Source: Sulfitobacter albidus (lineage in GTDB: Bacteria > Pseudomonadota > Alphaproteobacteria > Rhodobacterales > Rhodobacteraceae). From it: DNA of 64,000 nt. The notes beneath the pieces were generated by a model that searched no databases, had not been told where the DNA came from, and saw nothing but the letters and a program-made list of their open reading frames with translations. The DNA is taken from assembly GCF_018200035.1 (NCBI RefSeq), contig NZ_CP073581.1, positions 2,414,501-2,478,500 of the forward strand, read 5' to 3'. The position numbers and the translations under genes were made by a program. Shown here one piece after another: positions 1 through 12,400 of the stretch; within the stretch, counting starts at the first letter, position 1; every line of letters begins with the position of its first letter.

Positions 1-22
1 ATGCTTAACGGATAGTCGCCCC

Positions 23-736
23 ATGCTGCGTCTTTTGTGTCTTCTTTTTCTCGTTTTTGCCCAGCCGGTTCTGGCGCAGGATCTGCGTGTGCTGGCCGCC
101 GCCAGCCTGCGCGACGCGATGGGCGAGATTGCGGAGCAATGGCCGGGTGACGTGACGCTGTCGTTCGCGGGTTCGGGCACACTGGCACGGCAGATCGCCG
201 CCGGGGTGCCGGCAGATGCGGTGATATTGGCGCACCGCGACTGGATGGCCTGGCTGGACGGGCGCGGCGCGCTGGCGGCCCCTGCGCGCGATGTGGCGGG
301 CGGCACGCTGGTGGTGATCGGGCGCGTTGATGCGGATCCGCTAGAGTCACCGAACGCGCAGGCGCTTTTGAGCGCCTTGGCCAGGGGGCGGCTGGCGATG
401 GGCCAGCGCGACGGAGTGCCCGCCGGAACATACGCCCGCGAATGGTTGCGCAGTATCGGCGCGTGGGACAGCCTCGCGCCACGGCTGGCCGAAACCGACA
501 ACGTGCGCGCCGCGCTCGCGCTGGTGGCGCAAGGGGCGGCACCGCTGGGCATTGTCTATGCCGCCGATGCCGTGGCCGAACCGCGCGTGCGCGTGCTCTA
601 CCGCGTGCCTGCCGGTGAACACAGCCCGATCCGCTATCCCGCCGCAGCCCTTACAGAGGCGGGGATCGCCTTTGTCGACTACCTTGAGAGCGACGCCGCG
701 CAGGATATCTTTGCCCGCCACGGATTCACGCAATGA
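23..736 (+). CDS. modA: Molybdate ABC transporter, substrate-binding protein
   Basis: Periplasmic molybdate-binding protein of 237 residues. Residues 1-19 form a Sec signal peptide ending in a hydrophobic run and an AQ cleavage site. The mature chain opens with the ModA-type LRVLAAASLRDAM segment and keeps the FAGSGTLARQI oxyanion-binding stretch. The gene is first in a modABC operon: its stop overlaps the modB start by 4 nt (ATGA). The promoter lies mostly outside the window, so regulation by ModE cannot be judged. The family call is firm. Preference for molybdate over tungstate is known for the family and is not visible here. Confidence 0.93.
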   Translation: MLRLLCLLFLVFAQPVLAQDLRVLAAASLRDAMGEIAEQWPGDVTLSFAGSGTLARQIAAGVPADAVILAHRDWMAWLDGRGALAAPARDVAGGTLVVIGRVDADPLESPNAQALLSALARGRLAMGQRDGVPAGTYAREWLRSIGAWDSLAPRLAETDNVRAALALVAQGAAPLGIVYAADAVAEPRVRVLYRVPAGEHSPIRYPAAALTEAGIAFVDYLESDAAQDIFARHGFTQ

Positions 737-1425
737 GCTTTGACGCCGCCGCGTGGGAGGCGCTGGCGCTGTCGCTGCGCGTGGCCGTCTGCGCAACTCT
801 GCTTGCGGTGCCGCTGGCGCTGGCCGTCGCATGGTTGCTTGCCCGGCGGGAATTTCGCGGCAAAACGCTCGTCAGCGCGCTGGTACATCTGCCGCTCGTG
901 CTGCCCCCGGTGGTCACGGGCTATCTGCTGCTGGTGGTGTTCTCACCTGCCGCCCCGGTGGGAGGCGCTCTCGAAGCAGTCGGCCTGGGGCTTGCGTTTC
1001 GGTGGACGGGTGCGGTGCTGGCGGCCGTGGTGATGGGGTTTCCGTTGATGGTGCGCGCGATGCGGCTCGCGTTCGAAGCGGTCGACCCGCGCCTTGAGGA
1101 AGCCGCCGCCACCCTCGGCGCCTCGCGGCTGGCGGTCTTTGGCCGGGTGACGCTGCCGCTGATCGCGCCGGGGATCCTTGCCGGGGCGGTTCTGGGATTT
1201 GCCAAGGCGATGGGTGAATTCGGCGCTACCATCACCTTTGTCGCCAACATCCCCGGGGAGACGCAGACGCTGCCCCTCGCCATCTGGACGGCGCTTCAGA
1301 TCCCGGGCGGGGAGCCGCAGGCGATTGCGCTTGCCGTCCTCTCCTGCGCCGTGGCGCTGGCGGCAGTGTTCGTGTCGGAAAAACTGTCGACCCGCGTTGC
1401 CGCGCGCATCGGGGCGGCACGGTGA
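733..1425 (+). CDS. modB: Molybdate ABC transporter, permease
   Basis: Inner-membrane permease of 230 residues with about five to six hydrophobic spans. The cytoplasmic EAA loop (around residues 115-140, with EEAAATLGASRLAVFGRVTLP) docks with the ATPase. It would form the ModB dimer that passes molybdate from ModA into the cytoplasm. The ATG overlaps the modA stop by 4 nt, and its own stop overlaps the modC GTG start by 4 nt, so the three genes are translationally coupled. Confidence 0.94.
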   Translation: MSFDAAAWEALALSLRVAVCATLLAVPLALAVAWLLARREFRGKTLVSALVHLPLVLPPVVTGYLLLVVFSPAAPVGGALEAVGLGLAFRWTGAVLAAVVMGFPLMVRAMRLAFEAVDPRLEEAAATLGASRLAVFGRVTLPLIAPGILAGAVLGFAKAMGEFGATITFVANIPGETQTLPLAIWTALQIPGGEPQAIALAVLSCAVALAAVFVSEKLSTRVAARIGAAR

Positions 1426-2498
1426 AGCTGGCGCTGACCCATCGCTTCGAGGGCTTCACGCTCGACCTCGCTTTGGAAGCCGGGCCGGGTGTGACCGCGC
1501 TGTTCGGGCGCTCGGGCGCGGGCAAATCCACCGTGGTGAAGGCGGTGGCGGGCCTGCTGCGGCCCGACAGGGGGCTGCTGCAGATCGGCGGCGAGACGCT
1601 GATGGACACGGCGGCGGGCCTGCATGTGCCACCGCACAAGCGTCGCTTTGGCACTGTGTTTCAGGACGCGCGGCTGTTTCCGCACCTTACCGTGGCGCAG
1701 AACCTCGATTTCGGCACCCGCTATGCACGCGGGCCGGTTGTGGCGCGCGACGATGTGGTCGATCTGCTGGGCATCGCAGAGCTGATGGCGCGGCTGCCGC
1801 ATCATCTGTCGGGCGGGGAGCGACAGCGCGTGGCGCTGGGGCGCGCGCTGCTGAGCGGGCCGCGCATGCTGTTGATGGACGAGCCGCTGGCAAGCCTCGA
1901 CGCGCCGCGCCGGGCCGAAATCCTGCCCTATCTGGAGCGGTTGCGCGACGGACCACTGGGCCTGCCGATCCTCTATGTCAGCCACGCGATTGAGGAGATC
2001 GCGCGTCTGGCGGATCGCCTGGTGTTGATGGAGGCGGGCCGGATCACCGCGCAGGGCGCGCTGCGCGACGTGCTGGCAGACCCCGCCGCCGTGCCGCTGC
2101 TGGGCGTGCGTGAGGCGGGGGCGGTGCTGACCGCCACGGTGCAGGCGCATGACGCCGACGGTCTGAGCATGCTGCGCATTGACGCGGGCACGCTGACGCT
2201 GCCCGGTGTCGCCGCCCCTGTCGGCGCGCGGGTGCGGCTGCGGATCAAAGCGCAGGATGTGATGCTAGCACGCCACCGGCCGGAGGGAATTTCAGCGCTC
2301 AACGTTCTGCCGGTCACGATAACCGGCATCCGCAGGGGCGACGGCCCGGGCGCTGCGGTGGTACTGGCCGCCGGGAATGACACGCTTTTGGCGCGGGTGA
2401 CCGGGCGGGCCGTCACCGAAATGGGGCTGGCCAAAGGCCAGTCCTGCTTTGCCATCCTGAAATCCACCGCGATGGATCCGGTAAGCATCGGGCACTGA
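1422..2498 (+). CDS. modC: Molybdate ABC transporter, ATP-binding protein
   Basis: ATPase of 358 residues. Walker A (GRSGAGKS) is near residue 29, the LSGGE signature near residue 129, followed by a Walker B motif ending in DEPL. The C-terminal 120 or so residues resemble a TOBE/Mop molybdate-binding domain, the standard ModC layout. The GTG start at 1422 is chosen because it gives the 4-nt overlap with modB. The gene ends 25 nt from the convergent EcsC-family gene, leaving little room for a terminator. Confidence 0.93.
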   Translation: MKLALTHRFEGFTLDLALEAGPGVTALFGRSGAGKSTVVKAVAGLLRPDRGLLQIGGETLMDTAAGLHVPPHKRRFGTVFQDARLFPHLTVAQNLDFGTRYARGPVVARDDVVDLLGIAELMARLPHHLSGGERQRVALGRALLSGPRMLLMDEPLASLDAPRRAEILPYLERLRDGPLGLPILYVSHAIEEIARLADRLVLMEAGRITAQGALRDVLADPAAVPLLGVREAGAVLTATVQAHDADGLSMLRIDAGTLTLPGVAAPVGARVRLRIKAQDVMLARHRPEGISALNVLPVTITGIRRGDGPGAAVVLAAGNDTLLARVTGRAVTEMGLAKGQSCFAILKSTAMDPVSIGH

Positions 2499-2523
2499 AC
2501 GCAGCGCCTCAATCGCGCTGCGC

Positions 2524-3293
2524 CTATTTCTCCAGTTTCAGTTCGCGCATCCGGGCGGCGAGGCGGGTGGTGAGCTCTTCCGGCGGCACGTCCCCCTCGA
2601 TCGAAAGACGGCGCAGGCCGAAATGCACATGCGCCATGTCCTCGTAATAGCTGGTGTAGGCATAATTCGTCGCCGCCCCCGCGACGGCACCCAGTACCGG
2701 CACCGTCTGCGCCGCCAGTTTCTGGCCCATCACCACCGCCAGTCGGGGCGCGACACGGTGCAGGATCGCCTGAACCGCCTTGCCCGACAGCGCCAGACGC
2801 GCGGTCAGGAACGCAAGGTCCGATCCATCGTCATCGGACAGCGGCCCGGCGGCCGAAAACACCTTGAGACAGTCGAAGCGTACGCTTTCGCTGTCGGTGT
2901 CAAATCCGTATTCCTCGGCGACCCCTTCAATCACGCGCAACAGCAGCGTGGTGGTCACCGGCAACTCGGCCAGCGCACTTGGCAACCCGCCGACACCGCC
3001 CGCCGCCCCCATCGCCGACGCGACGGCGGTGTTGAGCCACGAGGGCTGATCCGGCACCCGCCCGCGGCTGGCGTGGGCGGCGGTCATGGCATGTTCAAGC
3101 GCGCGCAGTGTGGCGCCCTCAAGCTGGCCGCGCACGGCGGTGGGCAACCGGTCCAACAGGCTTTCGGCCTGCCCACCGATGACATTGAGCACGCTGATCC
3201 CGACACCGCCCGCCGCCTTGTAGCGCCGCGCGATCCGGTCAAGCTCCTCCTCGAGGTTGAGGGGGCAGGTGGTGGCGGAAGGGTATCGGTCAT
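2524..3293 (-). CDS. EcsC-family protein, apparent 1-nt frameshift near start
   Basis: EcsC-family protein of unknown biochemical role. The reading frame runs intact from a GTG at 3192 to 2524 (222 residues). However, a conserved-looking lead-in (LEEELDRIARRYKAAGGVG) continues in the same frame upstream of that GTG, without a start codon before a stop. A good start exists at 3293: an ATG 7-8 nt after AGGAG, but one frame off. Adding a single C to the run of five C (plus strand G 3261-3265) joins the two into a 256-residue protein. The coordinates here are for that joined gene. Whether the missing base is a sequencing error or a real mutation cannot be decided from the sequence. Confidence 0.75.
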
Positions 3294-3376
3294 AGCGGCT
3301 CCTTTATCCCTCAAGATGGGCGCAGACGCGCGGATTTACAATTCCGCAGGCCGCGCGCCCTGCCCCGAAAACGGCG

Positions 3377-3406
3377 AAGGAGGCGGACCATGCGGTCCGC
3401 CTCCTT
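3377..3406 (-). terminator. Terminator-like hairpin after adhesin gene
   Basis: Perfect 13-bp GC-rich stem (AAGGAGGCGGACC with its complement) around a 4-nt loop, 25 nt past the stop of the giant adhesin gene. A modest T-rich stretch follows on the minus strand. Confidence 0.7.
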
Positions 3407-3431
3407 GCATTTCATGGTTCGGCGCATGGCC

Positions 3432-6400
3432 CTAAAGCAGGAAGTCATCCGCGTCGATCGCCGTGATCCCGCGCAGCGTAATGCTGAGATCATCGTTGCC
3501 ATCGCCATCGATATCGGCGGCCACGCGGCCATCGGTCCCGTCGGTTTCAAACCGCAGCTGACCGGCGCCGCTGTAGGCGTCTGTGCCGATAAAGCTGAAC
3601 GCCTGATCCCCCGCCAGCACCCCGTCGGCGTCGATGGCCGACAGATCGATCAGATCCGCGCCACCCGTTCCGAAGTCGGTGATGACATCGCCACCGACGG
3701 GGCCGCTTTCCGCTGCGGTGGAGAAGATGAAGCTATCCGCCCCTGCCCCCCCTTGCAGCGTATCGGACCCCAGACCACCCGACAGGCTGTCGGAACCCTG
3801 CATCCCGAACAGCTCATCGTCCCCGTTGAAGCCGAACAGACGGTCACCGCCGGCAAAACCGAACAGCGCGTTGCCTGCGCCGTTCCCGACGAGGATATCC
3901 GCACCGTTGTTCGAGCCGTAGAGGTCTTCGAACCCGGTGAAGGTATCCAGACCCGAACCGCCCAGCACGTTCTGCTCGGTCCCCTGGAAGCGCAGGTTCA
4001 CCCGCACCCCGCCGGCGGAGTTGAAGTAGCTCAGGATGTCCGCGTCCCCGGCTCCACCGTCGAGCGTATCGTTCCCGCCCGAGCCTTCGATCAGGTCATT
4101 GCCCGCACCCCCGAGGATGCTGTCGCTGCCGCCCAGACCAAAGATGCGGTCGTTCCCGGTGCCGCCGGTGATAACGTTGCCCGCAGCAGAGCCGACAAGC
4201 AGGTCGTTCCCGGTGCCCCCCCGGATCCCCTCGATCGAGACAAAGGTATCCGTGCCCGCCGCGGCAGAGACCGTCTGCGCCCCGGCGAAGTTGATGTTGA
4301 CCACGAGATTTTCCGTGACCTCGGCGTAGGACGCGGTGTCAAAGCCGCTGCCGCCGTCGAGGGTGTCGTTGCCCGCCCCGCCCGACAGCACATCGTTGCC
4401 ATCAGAGCCGGAGAGCGCATCGTTGCCCGCCCCGCCAAAGATCGCATCCGCGCCGCCCAGGCCGTCGACCGTATCGTCACCGACGCCCGCGTTCAGCACT
4501 TCGCCCGCCGCCGTACCGGTCAGCACATCGTTGTTGTCGATGCCCGAAACCGTGACGGACACCGTGGCGGTATCTCCCCCCTCAAGCGTGTAGGTAAAGG
4601 TATCGACCGCCGTGGTCGTGGCAGAACCGGACCCCGCTGCGGCCAACGCCTCGAACGCGCCGTTTGGATCATAGTCAAACGTCCCGTCCGCCGCGACACT
4701 CAGCAGCGCACCGGAGGCCAGCGTGATCGCCGCCCCGACAGAGGCCGCGTCACCGTTGACCGACGCAATCGACAGTGGAGATGTATCCCGGTCACTGTCC
4801 ACGCCATTCCCGGTATCGGCAAACAGGCTCGCCCCGACGAGGGTCTCGACCTCGGTGATGGCAAAACTGTCGTCCGCCGCCTCCCCGGTGTCGTCGACAC
4901 CTTCCACGGTGACCGTGAAGGATTGCGCGATTGCCGAAAGCGTCCCGTCTGTCGCCGTGAACTCGAACGTTTCTGTTACTGTCGCCAGCGCTGCTTCGAC
5001 AGCCGCGTCGTCGGGCCGGAATTCGTAGGCCCCCGTCACACTGTTGAGAAGCAGCGTCCCGGTATCGCCGGCCAGCTCCAGATCAAATCCGTCCTCGGCA
5101 GAGAGGCCGGCCCCGGTCAGACCAAAGGTAACAGTATCGCCCGCATCCGCATCCGTTGCCGTCAGCGTTCCCGTGGTGGCGACAAAGCTGTCATCGGCGG
5201 CCGTGTCGGTCAGCGTGACCTCCGCAACCGGCACCGTCAGCACCGGCGCGTCGTCCACGGGCGTCACGGTCACCGCGATGGTGCCGCTGTCCGCAAGGGC
5301 CGCGCCGGTGTCGTCGGTCACCGTGTAGCTGATCGTCGCCGCCCCGTTGAAGTCCGCCGCCGGGGTGAAGGTGATCTCGGTGCCTTCAACCTCAACCGAC
5401 CCCTGCACCGGATCAACGCTCGCCGTCACGATGGTTGCGTCGCCGTCGACCTCGCCGATCAGGCTGGCCACATCGATCGTGGTGGCCGTGTCCTCGTCGG
5501 TCTCCGCCGTGGCATCCGCCGCCGTTGGCGCGTCGTCCACGGGCGTCACGGTCACCGCGATAGTGCCGCTGTCCGCAAGGGCTGCGCCGGTGTCGTCGGT
5601 CACCGTGTAGCTGATCGTCGCCGCCCCGTTGAAGTCCGCCGCCGGGGTAAAGGTGATCTCGGTGCCTTCAACCTCAACCGCACCCTGTGCCGGATCAACG
5701 CTCGCCGTCACGATGGTTGCGTCGCCGTCGACCTCACCGATCAGGCTGGCCACGTCGATCACGGTGGCCGTGTCCTCGTCGGTCTCCGCCGTGGCATCCG
5801 CCGCCGTTGGCGCGTCGTCCACGGGCAGCAGATCCAGACCGGCGGTTGCCGTCGCTTCCAGCGTGCCGTCAGAGACGACGTAGGTAAAGGTCACGCTTTC
5901 GGTGTCGTTCAGACCCGGCGTGAAGAGCCACGAGCCGCCTCCCTGATCGACAAGCGTCCCTTCGCCGGAAGTGAGCGTCAGCGACGTGATCGTCAACGCG
6001 CTCATCTCATCGGGATCCGTCGCGCCAAGAGCGATGATCTCGCTCTCGGTGATGATGCGTGGCGTGTCCTCGTCCACCGCCGTCAGCGTCACGGCAGCGG
6101 CGAGGGGCGCGTCATTGTCGCCGGTCACGCTGATCCGGACCGACGTGGTCGACGTCGCCGAGCCGCCGTCCTGCACGGTATATTGGAACGTCGCCTCGTA
6201 GGTCTCGCCCGCCGCAAGGCTGTCTGGCGCTGTCAGGCTGTAGGCGCCGTCGCTGGCCAGATCGAGGATCACCCCGTCGTTGGTCGTGATCCGGAAGCCG
6301 TCGACCGTGCCGATGGCCGTGGCGGTGACGGAGCCTGTGACCGTGACGATTTCGCGGGTGTCGTTGACATCGATATCCGTGTCGTTGTCCAGGACGTTCC

Positions 6401-9400
6401 CGGTCACCTCGCCCGCCGCATCCTCGCTTGTCGACACAACGTCGGCGGTGGCGATGATCGCGTCGTTTGTCCCCGTGATCGTCGCCGTGACGGTGGCCGT
6501 GGTTTCGGCCCCCGCGCTGTCGCGCACGGTATAACTGAAGGTATCCTCGGCCTGCTCTCCCAGTGCCAGCTCGTTGAACCGGCCCGTGGCGGAGGTCAGG
6601 TTATAGAACAGCTGACCGTTGGACTGCAGCGTGACCTCGGCTCCGAAGTCCGTGGTGATCGTGCCCGCCGATCCAAGGGAGACTTCGGAGGTTTCAGCGG
6701 CTTCCACATCGGTGTCGATGATGTCCGAGACCCGAGAGACGGAAAGCGTGTCCATATCCGGATCGGTATCGCCCGGCGTGCGGGTGATCAGGTTGATCGT
6801 CGAGGAGAACGCTCCTTCGGAAATCGCAAAAGCATCGTCAACCGGTGTCGGGCTGTCATTGGACGCAGTGATGTCCACGAAGACCGTCTGTTGCATCGCC
6901 GACAGACCGTCACCATCGCTGAGATCCAGCGTGATGTCGCGGGACACCGCCGGCGTGTCGTCGGTGGTGGCGTAGGTCAGCGCGTTGATGACTGTCGCCA
7001 CTTCCGGCACGTTTGCCGCGGCGGTGAAGGTCACGGCCAGTGTCGCGGTGCCCTGCCCGCTGATGCTGCCGATGACGACCCCGCCCAGCGAAATGTCTCC
7101 GCCGCTGACCGACAATCCGCCGCCCGTATCGAGGTCAAGCAGATCGCTGCCGTCGCCATCCGTGACCGAAGCGGTGAACACGCCTGTCGCGTAGTCGAGC
7201 CCATCCACATCCAGCAGCGCCACATCCGCCGCAACAAGTGTCGGCACGGGGGACGCGTCGTCCACGGCTTCCACATGGGTGCTGCGCATCTGCGCATCGA
7301 CCGCCAGTTCGGACGCGTCGTTGACCGGGGCTACTGAGACGACGATCTGCCCGTCGTCGGACAAGGGCATCATCACCCCGTTTGCGTCTGTCACCGTATA
7401 GGTGATGGTCGCGTCGCCGTTGAAGTCCGCCGCCGGGTCAAAGGTGATTACCGTCCCGTCGACCGTAACCGTGCCCTGTGTTTCGGGAACCTCCGCGGTG
7501 ATGGTGAATGGATCACCGTCAACTTCGGTGATCAGATCGCTCACGTCGATGGTTGTCGTCACGTCCTCGTCGGTCATTGCCGTGGTGTCAGCGGCGACCG
7601 GTGCATCGTCAACCGGATCAAGGTTGACAGTGACCGTGGCGCTTGCGGCCAGCATGGCGCCGGTATCGTCGGTCACCGTGTAGGAAATTTCCACATTGCC
7701 GTTCACATTCTCTGCCGGCGTGAAGGTGATCTGGGTGCCGTCCACCATGACGGTGCCGAGGGCCTCATCGACGCTGGCGGTAACGATCACGTCGTCGCCG
7801 TCAACCTCGGTGATGAGCCCGGCCACGTCAAAGACGGCGCTCACATCCTCGGTGCCAATGACGACCGCGCTCGCCGCGACCGGAGCATCGTCCTGCGCTG
7901 CTACGGTGATGATCACAGTGTCGGTATCCTGCGCGGAAATATCGTCCGACAGGATTGTCAGTGTGACATCGTCCGTTGCGTTCAGCGCCGGAGTGAAGCT
8001 TGGCGCTGTCTCCGCAAGGAAGGTGTTGAGCGCGGCCACGGTCCCCGCCAGCGTCAGGCTGTTTGACATGGTCTGCGTCACCGCAACCGATGCCGTGCCA
8101 GTCGCCGCAAGCGTGCCGCTCGTAACGGTGAGCGTCACGCTGATCGCGCTGTCGCCGGCGTCGACATCCGTCACCGAAAGCCCCGACAGCACAAGTGCCG
8201 TGTCTTCCGTCGCCGCATAGCCTTCGGGCAGCCCATTTACCGGCGCGTCGTTGACCGGCGCGACCGAGACCTCCACCTCGACCGTGTCGGTCAGGACTCC
8301 GTCCGAAACCTGAACGGTGAAGGTGTCAGTGCCAAAGAAGTCGGTTCCCGGCGTGTAGGTGTACGCACCCAGCGCGTCGATCGATACCATTCCATCGGTC
8401 GGCCCCGTCAGGATGGTGTAGCTCAGCACCGCATCCGCATCGACGTCATCGGCGACAATGCTGCCGGTGACCGCGTTATCTTCGTCGGTGAAGGGAGCCG
8501 TATCGGAGGCGGCTTCGTCGATGACCGGCGCTTCGTTCACGTCCGCAAGGGTGAGCGTGAAGAGGGCCGAGGCATCGGGAGTCGCACCGACATCGGCGTC
8601 GTCCACGTCCACGGTGACCTCGAACGTCCCGTTGGCATCGGCGTCGTCGGGCATTTCGAAATCGCCCGCGATCCCGACAAACCGCAGCTCAAATCCGCCG
8701 GTCTCGGCAATCGCGATCTCGAAAAGAGACGCGTCCGCCCCGCTGAGCGACAGCGCGTTCAGGCCAAGCGCATCGTCGACAACTGCGATGTCGGCCACCT
8801 TCAGGCCGTCCGGCCCGCTGACGGAGTTCTCGTCAACACTGGTGATCTGATTGCTGAGCACGACGGCTGTAGGCGCCTCGTTCACATCCGTGACCGTTAC
8901 CGTCAGCGACTGCGTCGTAAGGTTGCCCGCCGGATCGGCGGCCTGCACCGTCACGGCGTAGTCATTGCCACCGGCGACCGACTGCGGATCCTCAAAATCC
9001 GGTGCCTCGACAAACTGAAGCGTATTCTCCGCCCCCACCGTGAAGAGCGCCGCATCGTCGCCGCCCACAATGGTGAAGGTAATGTCGGAAGAATCCGTAT
9101 CCGCGTCGGAGGCCCGGAGCGATACCACATCCGTGTCGTTCTCGGCCGCAGTCAGGGCGGCAAGCGTCAGGATCTGCGGCGCCGTATCGTCCACATCGAG
9201 AACCTCGATGATGAAATCCTCGGTCGCGGTCGATCCGTCTTCACTGGTTGCCAGAACGGTGATCGAATGGCTGGTCGCCGCCTCGAAATCGGGACGGGGC
9301 GCGCCATCGGCGGTCGACAAAGTGACAACACCCGTCATCGCGTCGATTTCGAACAGCCCGCCCGCGTCATCGTCCAGCGTGAAGGTGATGCCGCTATTGG

Positions 9401-12400
9401 TCGCGTCATCGTCCGACGCCGTGGCCGTCACACCCACAAGGGCACCGGCGGCGGCATTTTCAGCCACCTGGTTCAGGGCAACGTTGCCATCGCCATCCGC
9501 CGTCACGTCGAATTCATCGAGGTCGTTGAGCACGATGGTGAAGGTCGAGGCCGCGCTTGGCGTGCCGAAGGCATCCATCGCGGTGACTTCGATGTCGTAG
9601 CTGGCCGCCACTTCGCGGTTCAGATCCGCGTCGTCCTTGACGGTCACCACGCCGGTTTCGCTGTCGATATCGAAGAAGGCCGCACCATCCCCGCCGGTGA
9701 TCGCATAGCTGATCGGATCGGCGGTCACGTCCGCGTCTGTCGAGAAGGCCGTCACGCCGACTTGCGTACCACCAAGGGCGTTTTCGTCCACCGCGTTGGC
9801 AATCGGCGTGCCCAGCAGGTCCGCCGCCACATCGACGGGCGCAAGTGTCGGGTTGTCGTCCACATCCGTCACGGTTACCGACACGGTCTGCACGACAGTG
9901 CCGCCGTTCCCGTCCGAGATGGTCACGGAAAGCGTATGGCTTTGCGTGGTTTCCGCATCGAGCGCCGCATCAGGCGCGCCATCGACACCGTCGCGCAGGG
10001 TGATGACACCCGCCGCGTCGATCTCGAAAAGATCCGCGTCATTGCCGCCGGTGATCTCGAATGTGAAGGTATCGCTGAGATCCAGATCGTCGGCAGACGC
10101 CGTGGCTATCGTGCTGGCCGCATCAATATCCTCCGCGACCGTCGCGGAAATCGCTTCGGCTGTCGGCACGTCGTTGCTGCCAGTGATGGTGATGGTCACG
10201 GTCTGTGTGTCGCTCGCGCGGCTCACCCCCATGAATGCATCCTGCGCGGTCAGCACATAATCGACGACCAGCGTCTCTCCCGCCGCAAGGAAGTTGAACG
10301 CAGCGTCGCCCATTGCGCCACTTGTGAACTGCCACGTGAAATCGGACCCCGCGTCATCCGCCGACAGGGTGAGCGTATCGCTCAATCCGCCCTCGGTCGC
10401 GAATTGCATCATCGCGCGCAATTCCGCGGTCGTGAGCGGCAGCGCTTCGGCGAAAGTCCCGCTTTCGGAGACGGTCGCGCTTGTCACGCTCATCGTCACG
10501 GTATCGGACAGATCGACATCCGCGACCGACAATGTCCCCGAGGCCATCACAACACCGTCGGGTGCCGCCTCGGTGACGCTGCCGCTGTCCGCCAGCGCGC
10601 CGCCCGCCAAGGCGCCCGAGATGACGGGCGTGTCATTTGTCCCCACAATCGAAATCTCGACACGCTGGGTCGTGATACCGCCCTCGCCATCGTTGATCGC
10701 GATGTCGTAGACCTGTGGGCTGGTGTCGAGCGCCTCGCCCTCTGAAAGGGTGTTCAGCTCGGCATCGGGGATGACAAAGCTCCAGCCGACGGTGCCCGCA
10801 GCCACCGTACCGCCCGAAGGCGTAAAGGAAATCGTACCCGCATAGCCCGATTCCTGCGCCACGAAACCGAACGAAGGAATGGTCGTGCTGTCCGGATCGG
10901 TAAAGGAGATCGACCCGCTTGCCGTCACATTCGTCCCGGTATCGCCCTCTGCCAGTTCCTTGGCCTCTTCGAATACGACGCCATCGGTCGCGGCCGGGAC
11001 AGTGCCGATGATCACCGGCTTGTCGTTGGCACCCGTCACGTTGATCGTGAGCGTCGCCTCGACAAAGGCCTCTTGCGGATCGGTCGCGCGCACCATCGCT
11101 GCGATGACAGGATTTTCCCCCGCCTTCAGCGCATCGATGCCCGCATCATCGGGGGTAAAGGTATAGGTGCCATCGCTTTCAACCAGCAGTGTCCCCAACG
11201 CGATCAGCCCATCCGTTTCCTCGGGATCGGCCAGCACTGCCAGCATCGGATCGGTCGCCGCGCGGTCAAAGTAGAACGTCTGCTGCGTCCCGCTCTCACC
11301 CGCCTCCATGCCGGAGACAGTATAGACAAGCGCAGCCTCATCGCCCGCGTCCCGGTCGGTTGCCGCCAACGTGCCCGCCACCGACGCAAAGCTGTCGGCC
11401 TCTTCCGTATCGGTAACGGTGCCTGCGACGACGTCGGCAAGCTCGGGCGTGTCGTTTGCGGGGGTAATGTCGATGGTCAGGGTCCCCGTCGAGGACGCCC
11501 CGAGCGTATCGGCAACCGTCACCTCGAACGTCTCGTCAGGGGTGTCGGTGGGCAGCAGGGCCTGCAACGCCATCGGATCGACCGTATAGGTGTAGGTGCC
11601 ATCGGCGCTCAGCGCGAGCGTGCCGTATTTCCCCGCCAGTGTCGTGGTGCCTGTCCCGTCGTCCACCGCGCTCTCGTCATCCAGACGGTAGCTCAGCACG
11701 GCACCATCGTCCGCATCGGTCCCGACAAGCGTGCCCAGAACCGGATCGAAGGTGTCGTCGGCCGCTGTGTCGAGGATCGCGGGCGCGCTTCTCACATCCG
11801 CAAGGACCGGGGTGTCATTCGTGCCGGTGATCGTGATGGTCACGTCCTGGGTGGCCGTGGCCCCGTTATCGTCGGTGGCGGTGATGGTGTAGACCAGCGC
11901 AAGAGCCTCGCCCGCCGTCAGGAAGTCGAACGCCTGCGCGCCCGCATCAAACGTCCACGTCACTGTGTCGGAGACCTGCGTGCCGTCCAGACCGTCGCCC
12001 GCCGCGACGCTCAGCATGCCGGACACATCCACCGCGCCCGCATCCGAGCTGACCGCATTCGTGTCGCTCACCGACAGGCTCACCACGTCGCTCACATCCA
12101 CATCCGCCAGCGTCAGCGTGCCCGACGCCACCAACGGCGCCGCCGCGTTCTCGGTCAGGCCGGCCGCGACGCTGTCCGTCTGCGCCACCGCGCCGATGGT
12201 CGGCGTGTCATTCGTGCCGTTGATCGTCACCGTCAGCGCCTGCATCGCCGAGCCATCGGTCGATTGCACCATGATCGTGTCGGTCAGCGTGTCGTCCACG
12301 CCCAGCGCCTGAACCGCGCCGTTGTCGTTGTCGAGCGCGTAGCTCCACGCCCCCGTCGCATCCATCGTGAAGCTGCCGTACATCGCCGCCTGCGCCGTCA

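Noticed and set aside
3390..7337. A 1315-codon open frame opposite the adhesin C-terminal half, and others of 492, 554 and 1042 codons further on (9267-16820)
   Set aside because: They are antisense frames of the adhesin gene. Their products are repetitive and rich in Arg, Gly and His, with no family motif, as expected from the reverse complement of GC-rich Asp/Thr/Ala codons; the repeat period is that of the adhesin.
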